From the IMG/VR virus record IMGVR_UViG_3300007510_000008, positions 1 to 57,307 of that record: 57,307 nt of DNA, one strand, 5' to 3'. This document shows, one piece after another, positions 12,907 to 20,609 of this stretch. The position numbers and the translations under genes were made by a program. The notes under the pieces were generated by a model. It made no database searches. It saw only the letters and a program-made list of their open reading frames with translations, and had not been told where the DNA came from. Origin of the DNA: a virus. Position 1 is the stretch's first letter; each line of letters begins with the position of its first letter.

Positions 12907-13486
12907 CTATATCATTGCTGTCAACGGTAGTCCCGCTATCGGAAAGACAACCTTCGTAAACTATCTTAAGGACGTTCTGTTTTCGGAGAGTGATATTCGC
13001 GTGGTGACACCTTCGCGTAATCCTTGGATGAAACAGAACACCGAAAGAAGTGAGCGTGAGATACGCGAGATCATGCGAAGCGAGATTCGATCAGGATTCG
13101 CAGAGGGATCGAAGCATGTGTTGATTGACGGGGGACCATATCGCGCAGGAGAGATCAGCTTCTACCAGACAATCGGCATGGAGCTAGGCGCGAAAGTCAT
13201 TGTGTGCCGACTTCGTGATGGTGGGAAACTCAAGAAACACGGTGATCTTTATCAGCCTCACCTTGAGAGCCAAGAGAACCCTGAACTATTTACTCACTTG
13301 AAAGTGTGGTTCAAAAACAATTGGCCGCTACTTAAAAAGGAAGCGAAATTGATTCTGCCAAGAGACTTGACAATCAAGATCACGTATCCGAATGATGCGG
13401 TTCACTTGGTAGAGTTTTGGTTTGAGAGCGAAGCAATCATGAACGAATGGCTCGATAACTACTACGCAACCATGACTAAGGAGTGA
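12896..13486 (+). CDS. P-loop kinase-like protein
   Basis: The 196-residue protein opens with a Walker A loop GSPAIGKTT (11-19) and continues with HVLIDGGPYRAGEISFYQT and KVIVCRLRDGG, as in nucleotide or small-molecule kinases. Residues R115 onward could form a lid. The exact substrate is not clear; a deoxynucleoside monophosphate kinase or polynucleotide kinase relative would suit this operon. It overlaps the helicase gene by 11 bases. Confidence 0.65.
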   Translation: MEGNYIIAVNGSPAIGKTTFVNYLKDVLFSESDIRVVTPSRNPWMKQNTERSEREIREIMRSEIRSGFAEGSKHVLIDGGPYRAGEISFYQTIGMELGAKVIVCRLRDGGKLKKHGDLYQPHLESQENPELFTHLKVWFKNNWPLLKKEAKLILPRDLTIKITYPNDAVHLVEFWFESEAIMNEWLDNYYATMTKE

Positions 13487-13489
13487 TTT

Positions 13490-13681
13490 ATGGCTAAAGT
13501 AACAGTACACGTGGTTGATGGACCCGAAGCATTAGAGGAAGCAATCCAGCAAGCACTAGATAACGAAGTTCACGTTTTACCTTACACGCAGAACGGCACA
13601 CAATACACACTAGTCACAATCGGAAAAGAGCCAGCGGGAAGAATGGTAAATGTGAACGTACCCGATGGGAGTAAACAGTAA
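13490..13681 (+). CDS. Small hypothetical protein, 63 aa
   Basis: The start follows AAGGAG by 5 bases. The product is a compact alpha/beta sequence (VTVHVVDGPEALEEAIQQAL, then YTLVTIGKEPAGRMV). Its last base is the first base of the next start codon, so the two genes are coupled. No family recognised. Confidence 0.6.
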   Translation: MAKVTVHVVDGPEALEEAIQQALDNEVHVLPYTQNGTQYTLVTIGKEPAGRMVNVNVPDGSKQ

Positions 13682-14505
13682 TGGCGTATAAAACATGCAT
13701 CACATTGACAGGCGGGAACGCAGACAATCCAGTTTGCATTGAAGCTGCAAGGGAGTTTGATCTGATCATCGTGACTCCCTACATATTTAACAAGCACATA
13801 TGGAATAGAGAACCAGAGCTTGAGGCCAAGTGTGTTGTGTACTTCAATATGTTTGCAATTCATCACTACGAAGGCCCTGGACGTTGGCAAAGAACGCCAG
13901 CCGAGTTGGGCATGGATGAAATGCCGATTGATTGGAATCCTTGGGACGATGAAGTGCAGAGTCAAGCTTTCGTGTACAAGATTGATCACGATAGAATCCG
14001 CACGTTCCTTGAGGACATTGACGAATTCCTTACCAAAACCAAAGCAGCAGGAGTGTTCCTTGATGATCACAGACCTACGCATGGTTGGTGGGACATAGCA
14101 CCCGAGCATGATGCGCTTGTGCATCCCGAGAACGTTGAGGATATTCTCAAGACAACCGAATGGATCATAGGAAAAGTGATTCAGTTCAAACGTGGCAAGG
14201 ACGGACACCTAGTAACAAACGGTGATCACTTGGTTCCCCATTATGGCACATACAAGAAGTCACGAAATTGGGAAACAGTCGGTGCGTCATTCAATGCGTG
14301 GCCCGAACTAGTGGAACGCGCACAAAAGGGCGATATCTTCCAAGGTAAGATCATCGATGATTACAATGATTTCCTAACGTGCTTCGTGGGCAACAGCATT
14401 GGAACCTATGTAAACCTTGGTGTCCCCGATGGAGAAAAGAGTTTCGAGTACATTGACGATGAGGCCGTCTATCGCAGACCGCTACCAAGCGAGTATCCTT
14501 ATTAA
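13681..14505 (+). CDS. Unknown protein with possible TIM-barrel hydrolase features
   Basis: The 274-residue protein reads like an alpha/beta barrel: CITLTGGNADNPVC, FDLIIVTPYIF, CVVYFNMFAIHHYEGPGRW, AAGVFLDDHRPTHGWW, then a tail with GNSIGTYVNLG. The strand GVFLDD with consecutive acids, after an F-N-M-F-x-I strand, resembles putative glycoside-hydrolase barrels of the GH114 type, but I cannot confirm catalytic residues. It contains no signal peptide. It lies in the nucleotide-metabolism operon, so its role is unclear. Confidence 0.5.
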   Translation: MAYKTCITLTGGNADNPVCIEAAREFDLIIVTPYIFNKHIWNREPELEAKCVVYFNMFAIHHYEGPGRWQRTPAELGMDEMPIDWNPWDDEVQSQAFVYKIDHDRIRTFLEDIDEFLTKTKAAGVFLDDHRPTHGWWDIAPEHDALVHPENVEDILKTTEWIIGKVIQFKRGKDGHLVTNGDHLVPHYGTYKKSRNWETVGASFNAWPELVERAQKGDIFQGKIIDDYNDFLTCFVGNSIGTYVNLGVPDGEKSFEYIDDEAVYRRPLPSEYPY

Positions 14506-14520
14506 ACGTTAGGAGTTAAT

Positions 14521-14691
14521 ATGTTTGGTTTTTGTTTTCACAACTGGAAAAAGTGGAGTGAACCTAGAAGGCAAGATGTATATAACCCAGGACATACAAA
14601 GGAAGATTCTTATCCTGTGTATAGCTACATGATTCAATTCAAGGAATGTGTCAGGTGTGGCAAGGTTAAAACTAAAAAAGAGAGGGTTTAA
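14521..14691 (+). CDS. Small CxxC protein, 56 aa
   Basis: AGGAG lies 6 bases upstream of the ATG, and the frame runs to TAA 14689-14691. The product starts MFGFCFHNWKKW and ends with ECVRCGKVKTKKERV; C5, H7 and the final CxxC could together form a zinc knuckle. It is one of many tiny Cys-containing genes in this operon. Confidence 0.6.
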   Translation: MFGFCFHNWKKWSEPRRQDVYNPGHTKEDSYPVYSYMIQFKECVRCGKVKTKKERV

Positions 14692-14692
14692 T

Positions 14693-15034
14693 ATGGAAGC
14701 AAACACAGGTTACATAAATTTAGAACTACCAATGACGGTTTTTGAATTGATCGATACATCTTATGCGATTGCAGATGAAAAAGGTTTTCATGAAGATCCA
14801 AAACCAAACTTCTCTGAAAAGCTTTTGCTCATTGTGAGTGAAATCACAGAACTACAAGAGGCAGATCGAAAAGACAAAGGCCGAGAAGCAAAGCTAGAAG
14901 AATTGGCCGATATCTATATTAGGCTAGGTGATTTTAGCAAGATATTCTTTGATCCTCAAGAGGTCGAAGAAGCGATCAACGCGAAGCACGAAAAGAATAG
15001 AAATCGGAGTTATAAGCATGGGTGTTTATATTAG
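14693..15034 (+). CDS. MazG-like nucleotide pyrophosphohydrolase
   Basis: The 113-residue protein has the all-alpha NTP pyrophosphatase pattern: KLLLIVSEITELQEADRKDK (E-x-x-E), then KLEELADIYIRLGDF (E-x-x-D). Such enzymes hydrolyse (d)NTPs or ppGpp-like nucleotides, and phages use them to manage pools or block starvation signalling. The start is 14693, after GAGAGGG, rather than an upstream ATG inside the previous gene. The nucleotide-metabolism context (class II RNR nearby) fits. Confidence 0.75.
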   Translation: MEANTGYINLELPMTVFELIDTSYAIADEKGFHEDPKPNFSEKLLLIVSEITELQEADRKDKGREAKLEELADIYIRLGDFSKIFFDPQEVEEAINAKHEKNRNRSYKHGCLY

Positions 15035-15257
15035 ATCAAACGATGGTTCAGAACGTATGAGCATGAACGCGAAAGTAGAGGATATTATGCCAGTAGAAAA
15101 GAGCATTATTGCGATCATTACTATTGACTATGGAACATATCACAAGATTTACGATGAGGATACCAAACTTGAAACGGTGATGAAGTGGGCGTATGAAAAA
15201 TACGATGAAATGGAATCGGAAGGTGATCTAAGTATTGAACTAGTAACCGAGGCATAA
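15018..15257 (+). CDS. Hypothetical protein, 79 aa
   Basis: It begins 17 bases before the end of the MazG-like gene, with CGGAG 8 bases upstream. The core IIAIITIDYGTYHKIYDEDT followed by an acidic amphipathic helix looks like a small alpha/beta fold. It is coupled to the next gene (TAATG overlap). Function unknown. Confidence 0.6.
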   Translation: MGVYIRSNDGSERMSMNAKVEDIMPVEKSIIAIITIDYGTYHKIYDEDTKLETVMKWAYEKYDEMESEGDLSIELVTEA

Positions 15258-15481
15258 TGATCCCAAGGAAAAACAAAATCTATCACTTTGAAGAATTAGT
15301 TGACGATGCACAATGCAGAAAGTGTAAGAATCCCTTGGAGTGGTGCTGTTGCGAACCTTCGCAGGGCTTAGAATTCGAAGCATTTTGTTGTTTGGATCAT
15401 CACTATATTAAGTTTGCGTACAATGACGGTTTTGAATTGAAGGGTAAATATGAACGAGAACGCATACCATATAAAGCGTGA
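15257..15481 (+). CDS. Small Cys-rich protein, 74 aa
   Basis: The start overlaps the stop of the previous gene. The sequence holds CRKCKNPLEWCCCE and FCCLDHHY, enough Cys and His for one or two zinc sites. The 3' end overlaps the next gene by 32 bases. No family recognised. Confidence 0.6.
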   Translation: MIPRKNKIYHFEELVDDAQCRKCKNPLEWCCCEPSQGLEFEAFCCLDHHYIKFAYNDGFELKGKYERERIPYKA

Positions 15482-15689
15482 AGAATACTCGACATTTAAA
15501 ATCAAATGTCCAGAGTGTGAGCGTGAATGGATAATGAGTCGAAGCAAGAATGTGAATCAAGCAGGACCAGCCGAGTTAATTGGTGATGATGCCAAGAGCA
15601 TTTATGCGAAGTTCAATTATCATGCTCTATGTGCCAAGTGCAAAACAGCATTTGATTTCAAGCTTTTTGTAACGTATGAAATGGAGTAG
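15450..15689 (+). CDS. Zinc-ribbon protein, 79 aa
   Basis: It has two CxxC pairs spaced like a zinc ribbon: IKCPECEREW (near 20) and LCAKCKTAFDF (near 59). GGGTAAAT precedes the start within the upstream gene. It lies in the chain of tiny genes before the ribonucleotide reductase. Possible nucleic-acid or protein adaptor; unproven. Confidence 0.6.
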   Translation: MNENAYHIKREEYSTFKIKCPECEREWIMSRSKNVNQAGPAELIGDDAKSIYAKFNYHALCAKCKTAFDFKLFVTYEME

Positions 15690-15692
15690 GTT

Positions 15693-15878
15693 ATGGAAAA
15701 TCAATACAGAATCAAGCGGGTAGGTCATAGGTATTTCGCTCAAATGCATTGGAACAACGTTTGGATAGATTTAAAACAATCAGGAAATACTCTTGCAGTT
15801 GCAAAGAAAACTATTGACTATTGTAGAGAAGTGGATAAGAACAGAGCAACCATAAAAACGGAGATCATTGAATATTGA
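15693..15878 (+). CDS. Small hypothetical protein, 61 aa
   Basis: The ATG follows GGAG of the previous gene's end. The N-terminal pattern YRIKRVGHRYFAQMHWNNVW and the C-terminal ATIKTEIIEY resemble the protein at 16120-16359 (YRINVKT..., IIKTEIEEI), so the two look like diverged duplicates. Function unknown. Confidence 0.6.
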   Translation: MENQYRIKRVGHRYFAQMHWNNVWIDLKQSGNTLAVAKKTIDYCREVDKNRATIKTEIIEY

Positions 15879-15988
15879 GTAAGAAACGCATCAAAGGACC
15901 AGCACAAATCAAAGCTTCCAAAAAGAAAGTTCGATCAAAGTTTTGGAGAAGGTTATGCAAAAAGCGAATGAAGGACGAAAAGAAGTAG
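15875..15988 (+). CDS. Small basic peptide, 37 aa (TTG start)
   Basis: A TTG that overlaps the previous stop (TTGA) opens a 37-codon frame with GGAG about 10 bases upstream. The product is extremely basic (SKKRIKGPAQIKASKKKVR, then FWRRLCKKRMKDEKK), like a small nucleic-acid-binding peptide. The same TTGA coupling is used by the ribonucleotide reductase gene, which supports the start. Confidence 0.45.
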   Translation: MSKKRIKGPAQIKASKKKVRSKFWRRLCKKRMKDEKK

Positions 15989-16116
15989 CGAAATACTATT
16001 GCCCTAAGTGTGGCTACGAAGAACAAACAAATATGTTAAGTGAGAAGCGTTGTCCCTACTGCGTACCAGTAGAGAGAATGCTTCTCTCTTTCTATGAACG
16101 AATCATAAAGGAGTAG
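15955..16116 (+). CDS. Zinc-ribbon protein, 53 aa
   Basis: ATG with GGAG about 7 bases upstream; the frame ends TAG 16114-16116. It has a complete ribbon: YYCPKCGYEEQ and KRCPYCVPVE, with 14-16 residues between the pairs. It overlaps the preceding basic peptide in another frame. It may be an RNA- or DNA-binding or protein-binding module. Confidence 0.6.
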   Translation: MQKANEGRKEVAKYYCPKCGYEEQTNMLSEKRCPYCVPVERMLLSFYERIIKE

Positions 16117-16119
16117 GTT

Positions 16120-16359
16120 ATGAGAAAATATCGAATCAACGTCAAAACAAGAGCCGATGGAAAGAAAAAGTATTACCCTCAATATAAGAGGTTTGGCATA
16201 TGGAGGTATTTTAGTGACTATGATGAAGCTTGGTGGACTTTTGAAAGAGAATGCGCCCTAAAGAAAATCCAAAGTCATAAGCAAGAGGAACAAAGCCGCA
16301 TAGACTACAAAGCAAATAGGAAGATAATCAAAACAGAGATAGAGGAGATTGAAAATTGA
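16120..16359 (+). CDS. Hypothetical protein, 79 aa
   Basis: The start follows AAGGAG. It is rich in Lys, Tyr and Trp, with a helical C-terminus ending IIKTEIEEIEN, similar to the gene at 15693. Its TGA overlaps the TTG start of the ribonucleotide reductase, implying translational coupling. Function unknown. Confidence 0.6.
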   Translation: MRKYRINVKTRADGKKKYYPQYKRFGIWRYFSDYDEAWWTFERECALKKIQSHKQEEQSRIDYKANRKIIKTEIEEIEN

Positions 16360-18635
16360 GCAACTATTTTAACAACAGTTTCAGCGAATCAATTTGGCGA
16401 TCAAAGTATAAAGCAGAGAGTGATAATAGCATTGAGGATACATGGGAACGAATGCTTAAGACACTAAATCCTGATTGGGCAAGAAAGCATAGTTACGAAA
16501 GAGAATGCTTAAGCTCGTTTAGGTTTGTCCCAGGTGGACGCATTCAATCTGCAATCGGTTCGGGCAAAAACGTAACAGCATTTAACTGTTACATGATGGA
16601 CGATATACCCGACAGCATGGAAGGCATTTTTCGTGTCCTAAGCGAGTCAGCCGTAACGCAGAAATTTGGTGGGGGCGTGGGCTACAACTTCTCTACATTG
16701 CGTCCAGCCGAAGCGGTAGTAGGTGAGAGCGGACAAAGCAGCGGACCCTTAAGCTTTATGGATATCTACGACACCATGACGAAAACGGTTGTGCGTGGTG
16801 GTGGTGGTCGTGGCGCACAGATGGGCATCATGAGCGTAGCGCATCCTAATGTCCTAGACTTCATTGAAGCAAAGCGCGGCAAAGAGAATGAGCGATTCAC
16901 GCAATTCAATGTCAGCGTTGACCTAAACGACAAGTTCATGAGAAGGCTCAAGCAGGATCAGAATTGGACTTTCGAATTTGGAGAAGAAACCTATGAAACA
17001 GTCAAGGCGCAAGAGGTCATGGACAGGATATCGAGAAACGCCTATGACTTCGCAGAGCCAGGAGTCGTATTCTTGGATCGAATCAATCAATTTAACAACC
17101 TTCATTATTGCGAACAGATTAACGGAACTAACCCATGCGGTGAAGTGCCTTTGCCGAAATATGGCGCGTGTCTTTTGGGGAGTGTCAACCTTGCGGCTTA
17201 CATGATCGAAAGCGATGAACTCATCGAGTTTGATTTTGACATGCTATCGGAAGATGTGCCATACATGGTGCGCTTTCTCGATGCTGTTATTGATAAGGCG
17301 ATCTATCCGCTTGAAGCGCAGAAAGAGGAAGCACTAGCAAAGCGTAGAATGGGGCTTGGCATCATGGGCTTTGGTTCGGTGCTTAATATGCTTGGCATGA
17401 AATATGGATCAGAAGAAAGCATGGAATTCATTGACTCCATTATGGGCATCATAAGAGATACAGCCTATCTTGAAAGCATTGAGCTAGCCAAAGAGAAGGG
17501 AAGCTTCCCACTTTTCGATAAGGAGCAGTATCTAGAAAGCAAGTATGTCAAGGGATTGCACAAAGACATAAGGGAAGGCATTGCAGAACACGGCATCCGA
17601 AACAGTCACCTATTGAGTATTGCCCCAACAGGCACGATTGCTATTGAAGCTAATTGCGTATCAAGCAGCATCGAACCAGTATGGCAGGACAAATACACGC
17701 GCAAGGTTTTGGATCATAAGACAAACGAAACGACAGAAGAAGAAGTCATCGATTATGCCTATCGATGGATGCAATCAAAGGGTTTTGACCTAAGCAACTT
17801 CGAAGTGCTAGCAGACGTTCACCCAAAGACGCATATTGAGGTTCAAGCGAAGTTTCAAGAGTACGTTGATCAGAGCATAAGCAAGACGATCAACGTGCCA
17901 GAGTCCTATAGTTACCAAGACTTTAAGGACTTGTATCTGTATGCATACGAAAAGGGCTGTAAGGGCATGACATTGTACCGCTATAATCCAAAGATGGACA
18001 GCATCATCAATCTTGGATCGGAAGAAAAGGATAATGGAGCTAAGACAAAACTATTGCCCCAAGGCAAAGCACAAAGACCCTTCAATCTTCCAGGCGAGAC
18101 TTACAGCATGGAATACAAACAAGGCAAAGGCAAGCTATACGTCACCATAAACAGGGATAGAGATAGAGAAGATCATCCTTTTGAAGTATTCATTGCTCAA
18201 AACGATGGAGGCGAAGCTGAAGTGTGGATCAAAGCCCTAGCTAAGATGCTCTCAGCAGTAATGCCAAGGACCGATCAGATCAACTTTATCATTAAATCAT
18301 TCGAGAAACTAAGTGACAGCTCTGGCGGTTTGTGGGTCAAGTGGCCCAAGGATTTAGAACATACGCTAGCACCGAACCCAAGTCAACCCCACATTCACAA
18401 GTATTTTGACGAAAACACTCTTGACAACGATACCAAAAGCGTGTATGTTAAGTCTGGTCCCCATGCTATAGCGTTAATGCTTCGCGCATGGCTGGCACAG
18501 TACGGGGACGCGCCCACCAATGGCGATAGTGATAAAGACGTAACACTCCCCTGCCCGACATGTAATGCTCTATCTTATAGAAAAGAAGCGGGCTGTTGGA
18601 TTTGTGGCTCCTGCGGGTACTCTACATGCTCTTAG
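16356..18635 (+). CDS. nrdJ: Class II (adenosylcobalamin-dependent) ribonucleotide reductase
   Basis: The 759-residue protein reduces ribonucleotides to deoxyribonucleotides. It shows the active-site motif N259-P-C261-G-E263, the redox cysteines C78 (FNCYMM) and C272 (ACLLGSVNLA), SIAPTGTI near 421, and a C-terminal Cys-rich tail (CPTCNALSY, CWICGSCGYSTC) used to regenerate the active site. There is no ATP cone and no partner small subunit nearby, which fits class II (NrdJ), where coenzyme B12 supplies the radical. The TTG start is supported by GAGGAG 8 bases upstream and by coupling to the previous stop. Confidence 0.87.
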   Translation: MSNYFNNSFSESIWRSKYKAESDNSIEDTWERMLKTLNPDWARKHSYERECLSSFRFVPGGRIQSAIGSGKNVTAFNCYMMDDIPDSMEGIFRVLSESAVTQKFGGGVGYNFSTLRPAEAVVGESGQSSGPLSFMDIYDTMTKTVVRGGGGRGAQMGIMSVAHPNVLDFIEAKRGKENERFTQFNVSVDLNDKFMRRLKQDQNWTFEFGEETYETVKAQEVMDRISRNAYDFAEPGVVFLDRINQFNNLHYCEQINGTNPCGEVPLPKYGACLLGSVNLAAYMIESDELIEFDFDMLSEDVPYMVRFLDAVIDKAIYPLEAQKEEALAKRRMGLGIMGFGSVLNMLGMKYGSEESMEFIDSIMGIIRDTAYLESIELAKEKGSFPLFDKEQYLESKYVKGLHKDIREGIAEHGIRNSHLLSIAPTGTIAIEANCVSSSIEPVWQDKYTRKVLDHKTNETTEEEVIDYAYRWMQSKGFDLSNFEVLADVHPKTHIEVQAKFQEYVDQSISKTINVPESYSYQDFKDLYLYAYEKGCKGMTLYRYNPKMDSIINLGSEEKDNGAKTKLLPQGKAQRPFNLPGETYSMEYKQGKGKLYVTINRDRDREDHPFEVFIAQNDGGEAEVWIKALAKMLSAVMPRTDQINFIIKSFEKLSDSSGGLWVKWPKDLEHTLAPNPSQPHIHKYFDENTLDNDTKSVYVKSGPHAIALMLRAWLAQYGDAPTNGDSDKDVTLPCPTCNALSYRKEAGCWICGSCGYSTCS

Positions 18636-18818
18636 GCTCTCCTACGATTCTAAAATGGGGATAACATAGAAAGTTTTGACATTCTAGCGAAAGGTTGTGG
18701 GCTTTTTATCGTGATTTTGATGTGTGTGGCACTCTCATTGCTATGGGACGATGACGATTTTAGGTTTTAGAACTGGCACGACTTTTGAATCAAGAGACTA
18801 AAGAAAGGTAGTGAATCA

Positions 18819-19046
18819 ATGGCAAAACTCACACAAACAAACACGGGTCAAGTCATTCATAACATGGACCTTACAGAAGATGAATGCAAGATCATAGCTA
18901 GTGCGTTAGGTATCTACTATAGCAAGTACACTATGGGCATACTACAGGATCATTCGCGCACCTTACACAATTGGTTTCACCAGCTAGTCTATCCCCACTT
19001 ACACAAAGATAAACCAAGCTGTAGTTGCGACACGTTCATGGGCTAA
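18819..19046 (+). CDS. Hypothetical protein, 75 aa
   Basis: AAAGGTAG precedes the start. The helical product contains MDLTEDECKIIASALGIYY and ends with SCSCDTFMG. It lies alone after a 183-bp spacer downstream of the ribonucleotide reductase and before a gene-poor promoter region. No family recognised. Confidence 0.6.
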   Translation: MAKLTQTNTGQVIHNMDLTEDECKIIASALGIYYSKYTMGILQDHSRTLHNWFHQLVYPHLHKDKPSCSCDTFMG

Positions 19047-19169
19047 CACACTCTGGCATTAGTTTATTGGCTAAGGCTGTAAGGTTTCGCCGCGAATGGG
19101 AAAAAAGTTATTTGGCGAGTAAGTCCTTAAGTCAATTTTTGACCAGCACTCATTTTCAACTTCCAAAGG

Positions 19170-19178
19170 TGTTATAAT
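19170..19178 (+). promoter_or_regulatory. Possible extended -10 promoter
   Basis: TGTTATAAT is a perfect extended -10 element (TG-n-TATAAT). The sequence at the -35 position (TCATTT) is poor, which extended -10 promoters can tolerate. It lies 50 bases upstream of a second, full promoter. Confidence 0.5.
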
Positions 19179-19220
19179 ACAGGCGTAAGCCCATGCAATC
19201 ATTAGAGTTACAGTTTAGTA

Positions 19221-19249
19221 TTGACACTCATGCCCCTATCTGCTACAAT
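19221..19249 (+). promoter_or_regulatory. Sigma-70 promoter
   Basis: TTGACA (19221-19226), a 17-bp spacer and TACAAT (19244-19249). A start near 19256 gives a leader of about 180 nt before the first small gene at 19433. Confidence 0.85.
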
Positions 19250-19432
19250 TCGGCAACGCTTGAATTCTAGTGGACGGGGGCATTTTTGTGCTTACTCCAC
19301 TATATGTACAAGTATAGCTGAAAAACTACATTTATTGTGGGACAACGATTTAGATAGCATCGTCCCACGGTGACATAAACTCAAATTCCATACTTGTAAG
19401 GTATGGTGAAGAAAGTATGGTGATATACTAAC

Positions 19433-19546
19433 ATGGACTTTTACCAATACACAAAACTCAAGCGACAGAATCAACTGATCCTTGAGAAGCTTGAAGCAAT
19501 CGAAAAGCTGCTCAAGCCCGAATCCGAAACTCTGGAACTTATTTGA
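19433..19546 (+). CDS. Small coiled-coil peptide, 37 aa
   Basis: ATG 19433 opens a 37-codon frame with a strongly helical, heptad-like sequence (YTKLKRQNQLILEKLEAIEK). The ribosome-binding site is weak (GGTGATATACTAAC upstream). It is probably a small dimerising protein, or simply unannotated coding at the head of the early operon. Confidence 0.45.
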   Translation: MDFYQYTKLKRQNQLILEKLEAIEKLLKPESETLELI

Positions 19547-19650
19547 TACTTCTTTCACAAGGCCCAACAAAAGAGTTAAATCTGTCGGACCCTTCCTATC
19601 CGCTTGAATGGCCGCAAGGTCAAAGCGGGGTCCAGTTTCCCGAAAGGTAA
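19543..19650 (+). CDS. Possible 35-residue peptide (TTG start)
   Basis: TTG overlaps the previous stop (TTGA), the arrangement used by other genes here. The product contains ELNLSDPSYPLEWPQGQSG, a reasonable protein-like composition. No good Shine-Dalgarno sequence is seen, so support is limited to coupling and composition. Confidence 0.3.
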   Translation: MILLSQGPTKELNLSDPSYPLEWPQGQSGVQFPER

Positions 19651-19656
19651 CTAACA

Positions 19657-20193
19657 ATGAAAGTAGGTTTCGTAATGATTAAAGGTAGAAGGTTATATGT
19701 TTGTCATAAGTGCGGCAGAGAAGAATGGATTAATAATCGTGAGGCTCACTATCCCGTTCTTTGTAACTGTGAGGACGAATTCCATTGCCCTCTCATGCAT
19801 CCGCTTGGTTCTGAAGCTGAAACAGAGTGGTGGTACGATGAGGCTCACAGACAGCAGAATCTAAAACAAGTGGCGCGTATCGAGCGTGACATTCATAGGG
19901 ATACTGTTGAAGGTCAGCGAGAGGAACTGCGCCTTGATGCGCAGATACTGCTCCATCAGTCTGCTAGGATCAATGAGCTACAAGAACTTCTCGCTGCTCA
20001 AGAGGTTGATAACGTTGACATGTTCCTAAGCAGGGACGAAGCGATTGAATTACTCAAGGACTTTCAGAAGCTTCCTTCCATCCATTTTGATTTTGCCATA
20101 GAGCATAACATGTTCTACTTTGAAAATGACGCGCCTACCCGTTGGCTAGCTTGGAATCAGGAAGTTTGCGATTTCTTAGAGGAACGCGACTAG
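19657..20193 (+). CDS. Zinc-ribbon protein with helical domain, 178 aa
   Basis: GAAAGG precedes the start. The N-terminus has VCHKCGREEW and VLCNCEDEFHCPL, a likely zinc site. Residues about 60-110 form a long amphipathic helix (RIERDIHRDTVEGQREELRL), and the C-terminus is acidic. The composition suggests an adaptor protein. Located first in the early small-gene region; unknown role. Confidence 0.65.
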   Translation: MKVGFVMIKGRRLYVCHKCGREEWINNREAHYPVLCNCEDEFHCPLMHPLGSEAETEWWYDEAHRQQNLKQVARIERDIHRDTVEGQREELRLDAQILLHQSARINELQELLAAQEVDNVDMFLSRDEAIELLKDFQKLPSIHFDFAIEHNMFYFENDAPTRWLAWNQEVCDFLEERD

Positions 20194-20234
20194 TTAAGCG
20201 GTAGTGATATCACTTAAACCTATAGGAGATTACT

Positions 20235-20429
20235 ATGGCACTAACTAAGGAAGAAGTTTTGCAAAGAGCAAAGCGCACAATTCGTACAGGGCATGACGTA
20301 ACTGGCGTGGTGAAGCAGTTGGTTGAGTATATCAATTCGATTCCTGAACCAAAACCCGAGCCCGTAAAATCGACTCCTACGAAGAAAACAAAGGTTGAGC
20401 CGAAACTACATGAACCAGACGAGGACTAA
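20235..20429 (+). CDS. Small protein with Pro/Lys/Glu-rich tail, 64 aa
   Basis: AGGAG lies 8 bases upstream. A helical N-terminal half (LTKEEVLQRAKRTIRTGHDV) is followed by an unstructured tail PEPKPEPVKSTPTKKTKVEP. It is the last gene before an intrinsic terminator. Function unknown. Confidence 0.6.
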   Translation: MALTKEEVLQRAKRTIRTGHDVTGVVKQLVEYINSIPEPKPEPVKSTPTKKTKVEPKLHEPDED

Positions 20430-20456
20430 CTCCTTTGTTTTCAACACAATACAATT

Positions 20457-20491
20457 AAGTCCCTGACTCTCATGGAGTTAGGGACTTTTTT
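20457..20491 (+). terminator. Intrinsic terminator
   Basis: AAGTCCCTGACTC and GAGTTAGGGACTT form a 13-bp stem (one wobble) around TCATG, followed by a run of T. It closes the operon that starts near 19256. Confidence 0.9.
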
Positions 20492-20543
20492 GTAACTGCT
20501 TTGTTTGTAAGGGAATAAACTTCCAATATTGGCTTCCAAGTTG

Positions 20544-20572
20544 TTGACACTACTAGAGAATTGTGTCATAAT
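20544..20572 (+). promoter_or_regulatory. Sigma-70 promoter
   Basis: TTGACA (20544-20549), 17-bp spacer, CATAAT (20567-20572). It begins a new short operon 50 bases after the preceding terminator. Confidence 0.85.
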
Positions 20573-20609
20573 CTCGCTTGTAAGTCAATCAAACAAAGGA
20601 GATACGCCG

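Larger units (their letters stand above)
19047..19432 (+). other. Gene-free regulatory stretch with promoters and hairpins
   Basis: This 386-bp stretch holds no convincing coding frame. It contains two promoter-like elements (19170-19178 and 19221-19249). Downstream of the second are two hairpins: AGTGGA/TCCACT (19269-19274 with 19296-19301) and GTGGGAC/GTCCCAC (19337-19343 with 19362-19368). The nonamer GTATGGTGA is repeated at 19401 and 19415. It may carry a small RNA or a long structured leader for the early operon that follows. Confidence 0.5.

Noticed and set aside
18666-18770. A frame that would encode a small membrane peptide (ILAKGCGLFIVILMCVALSLLW) after the ribonucleotide reductase
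   Set aside because: The sequence looks protein-like, but the only in-frame start near the GGGG site is ATA. Without a normal start or evidence of a sequencing error I do not call it.
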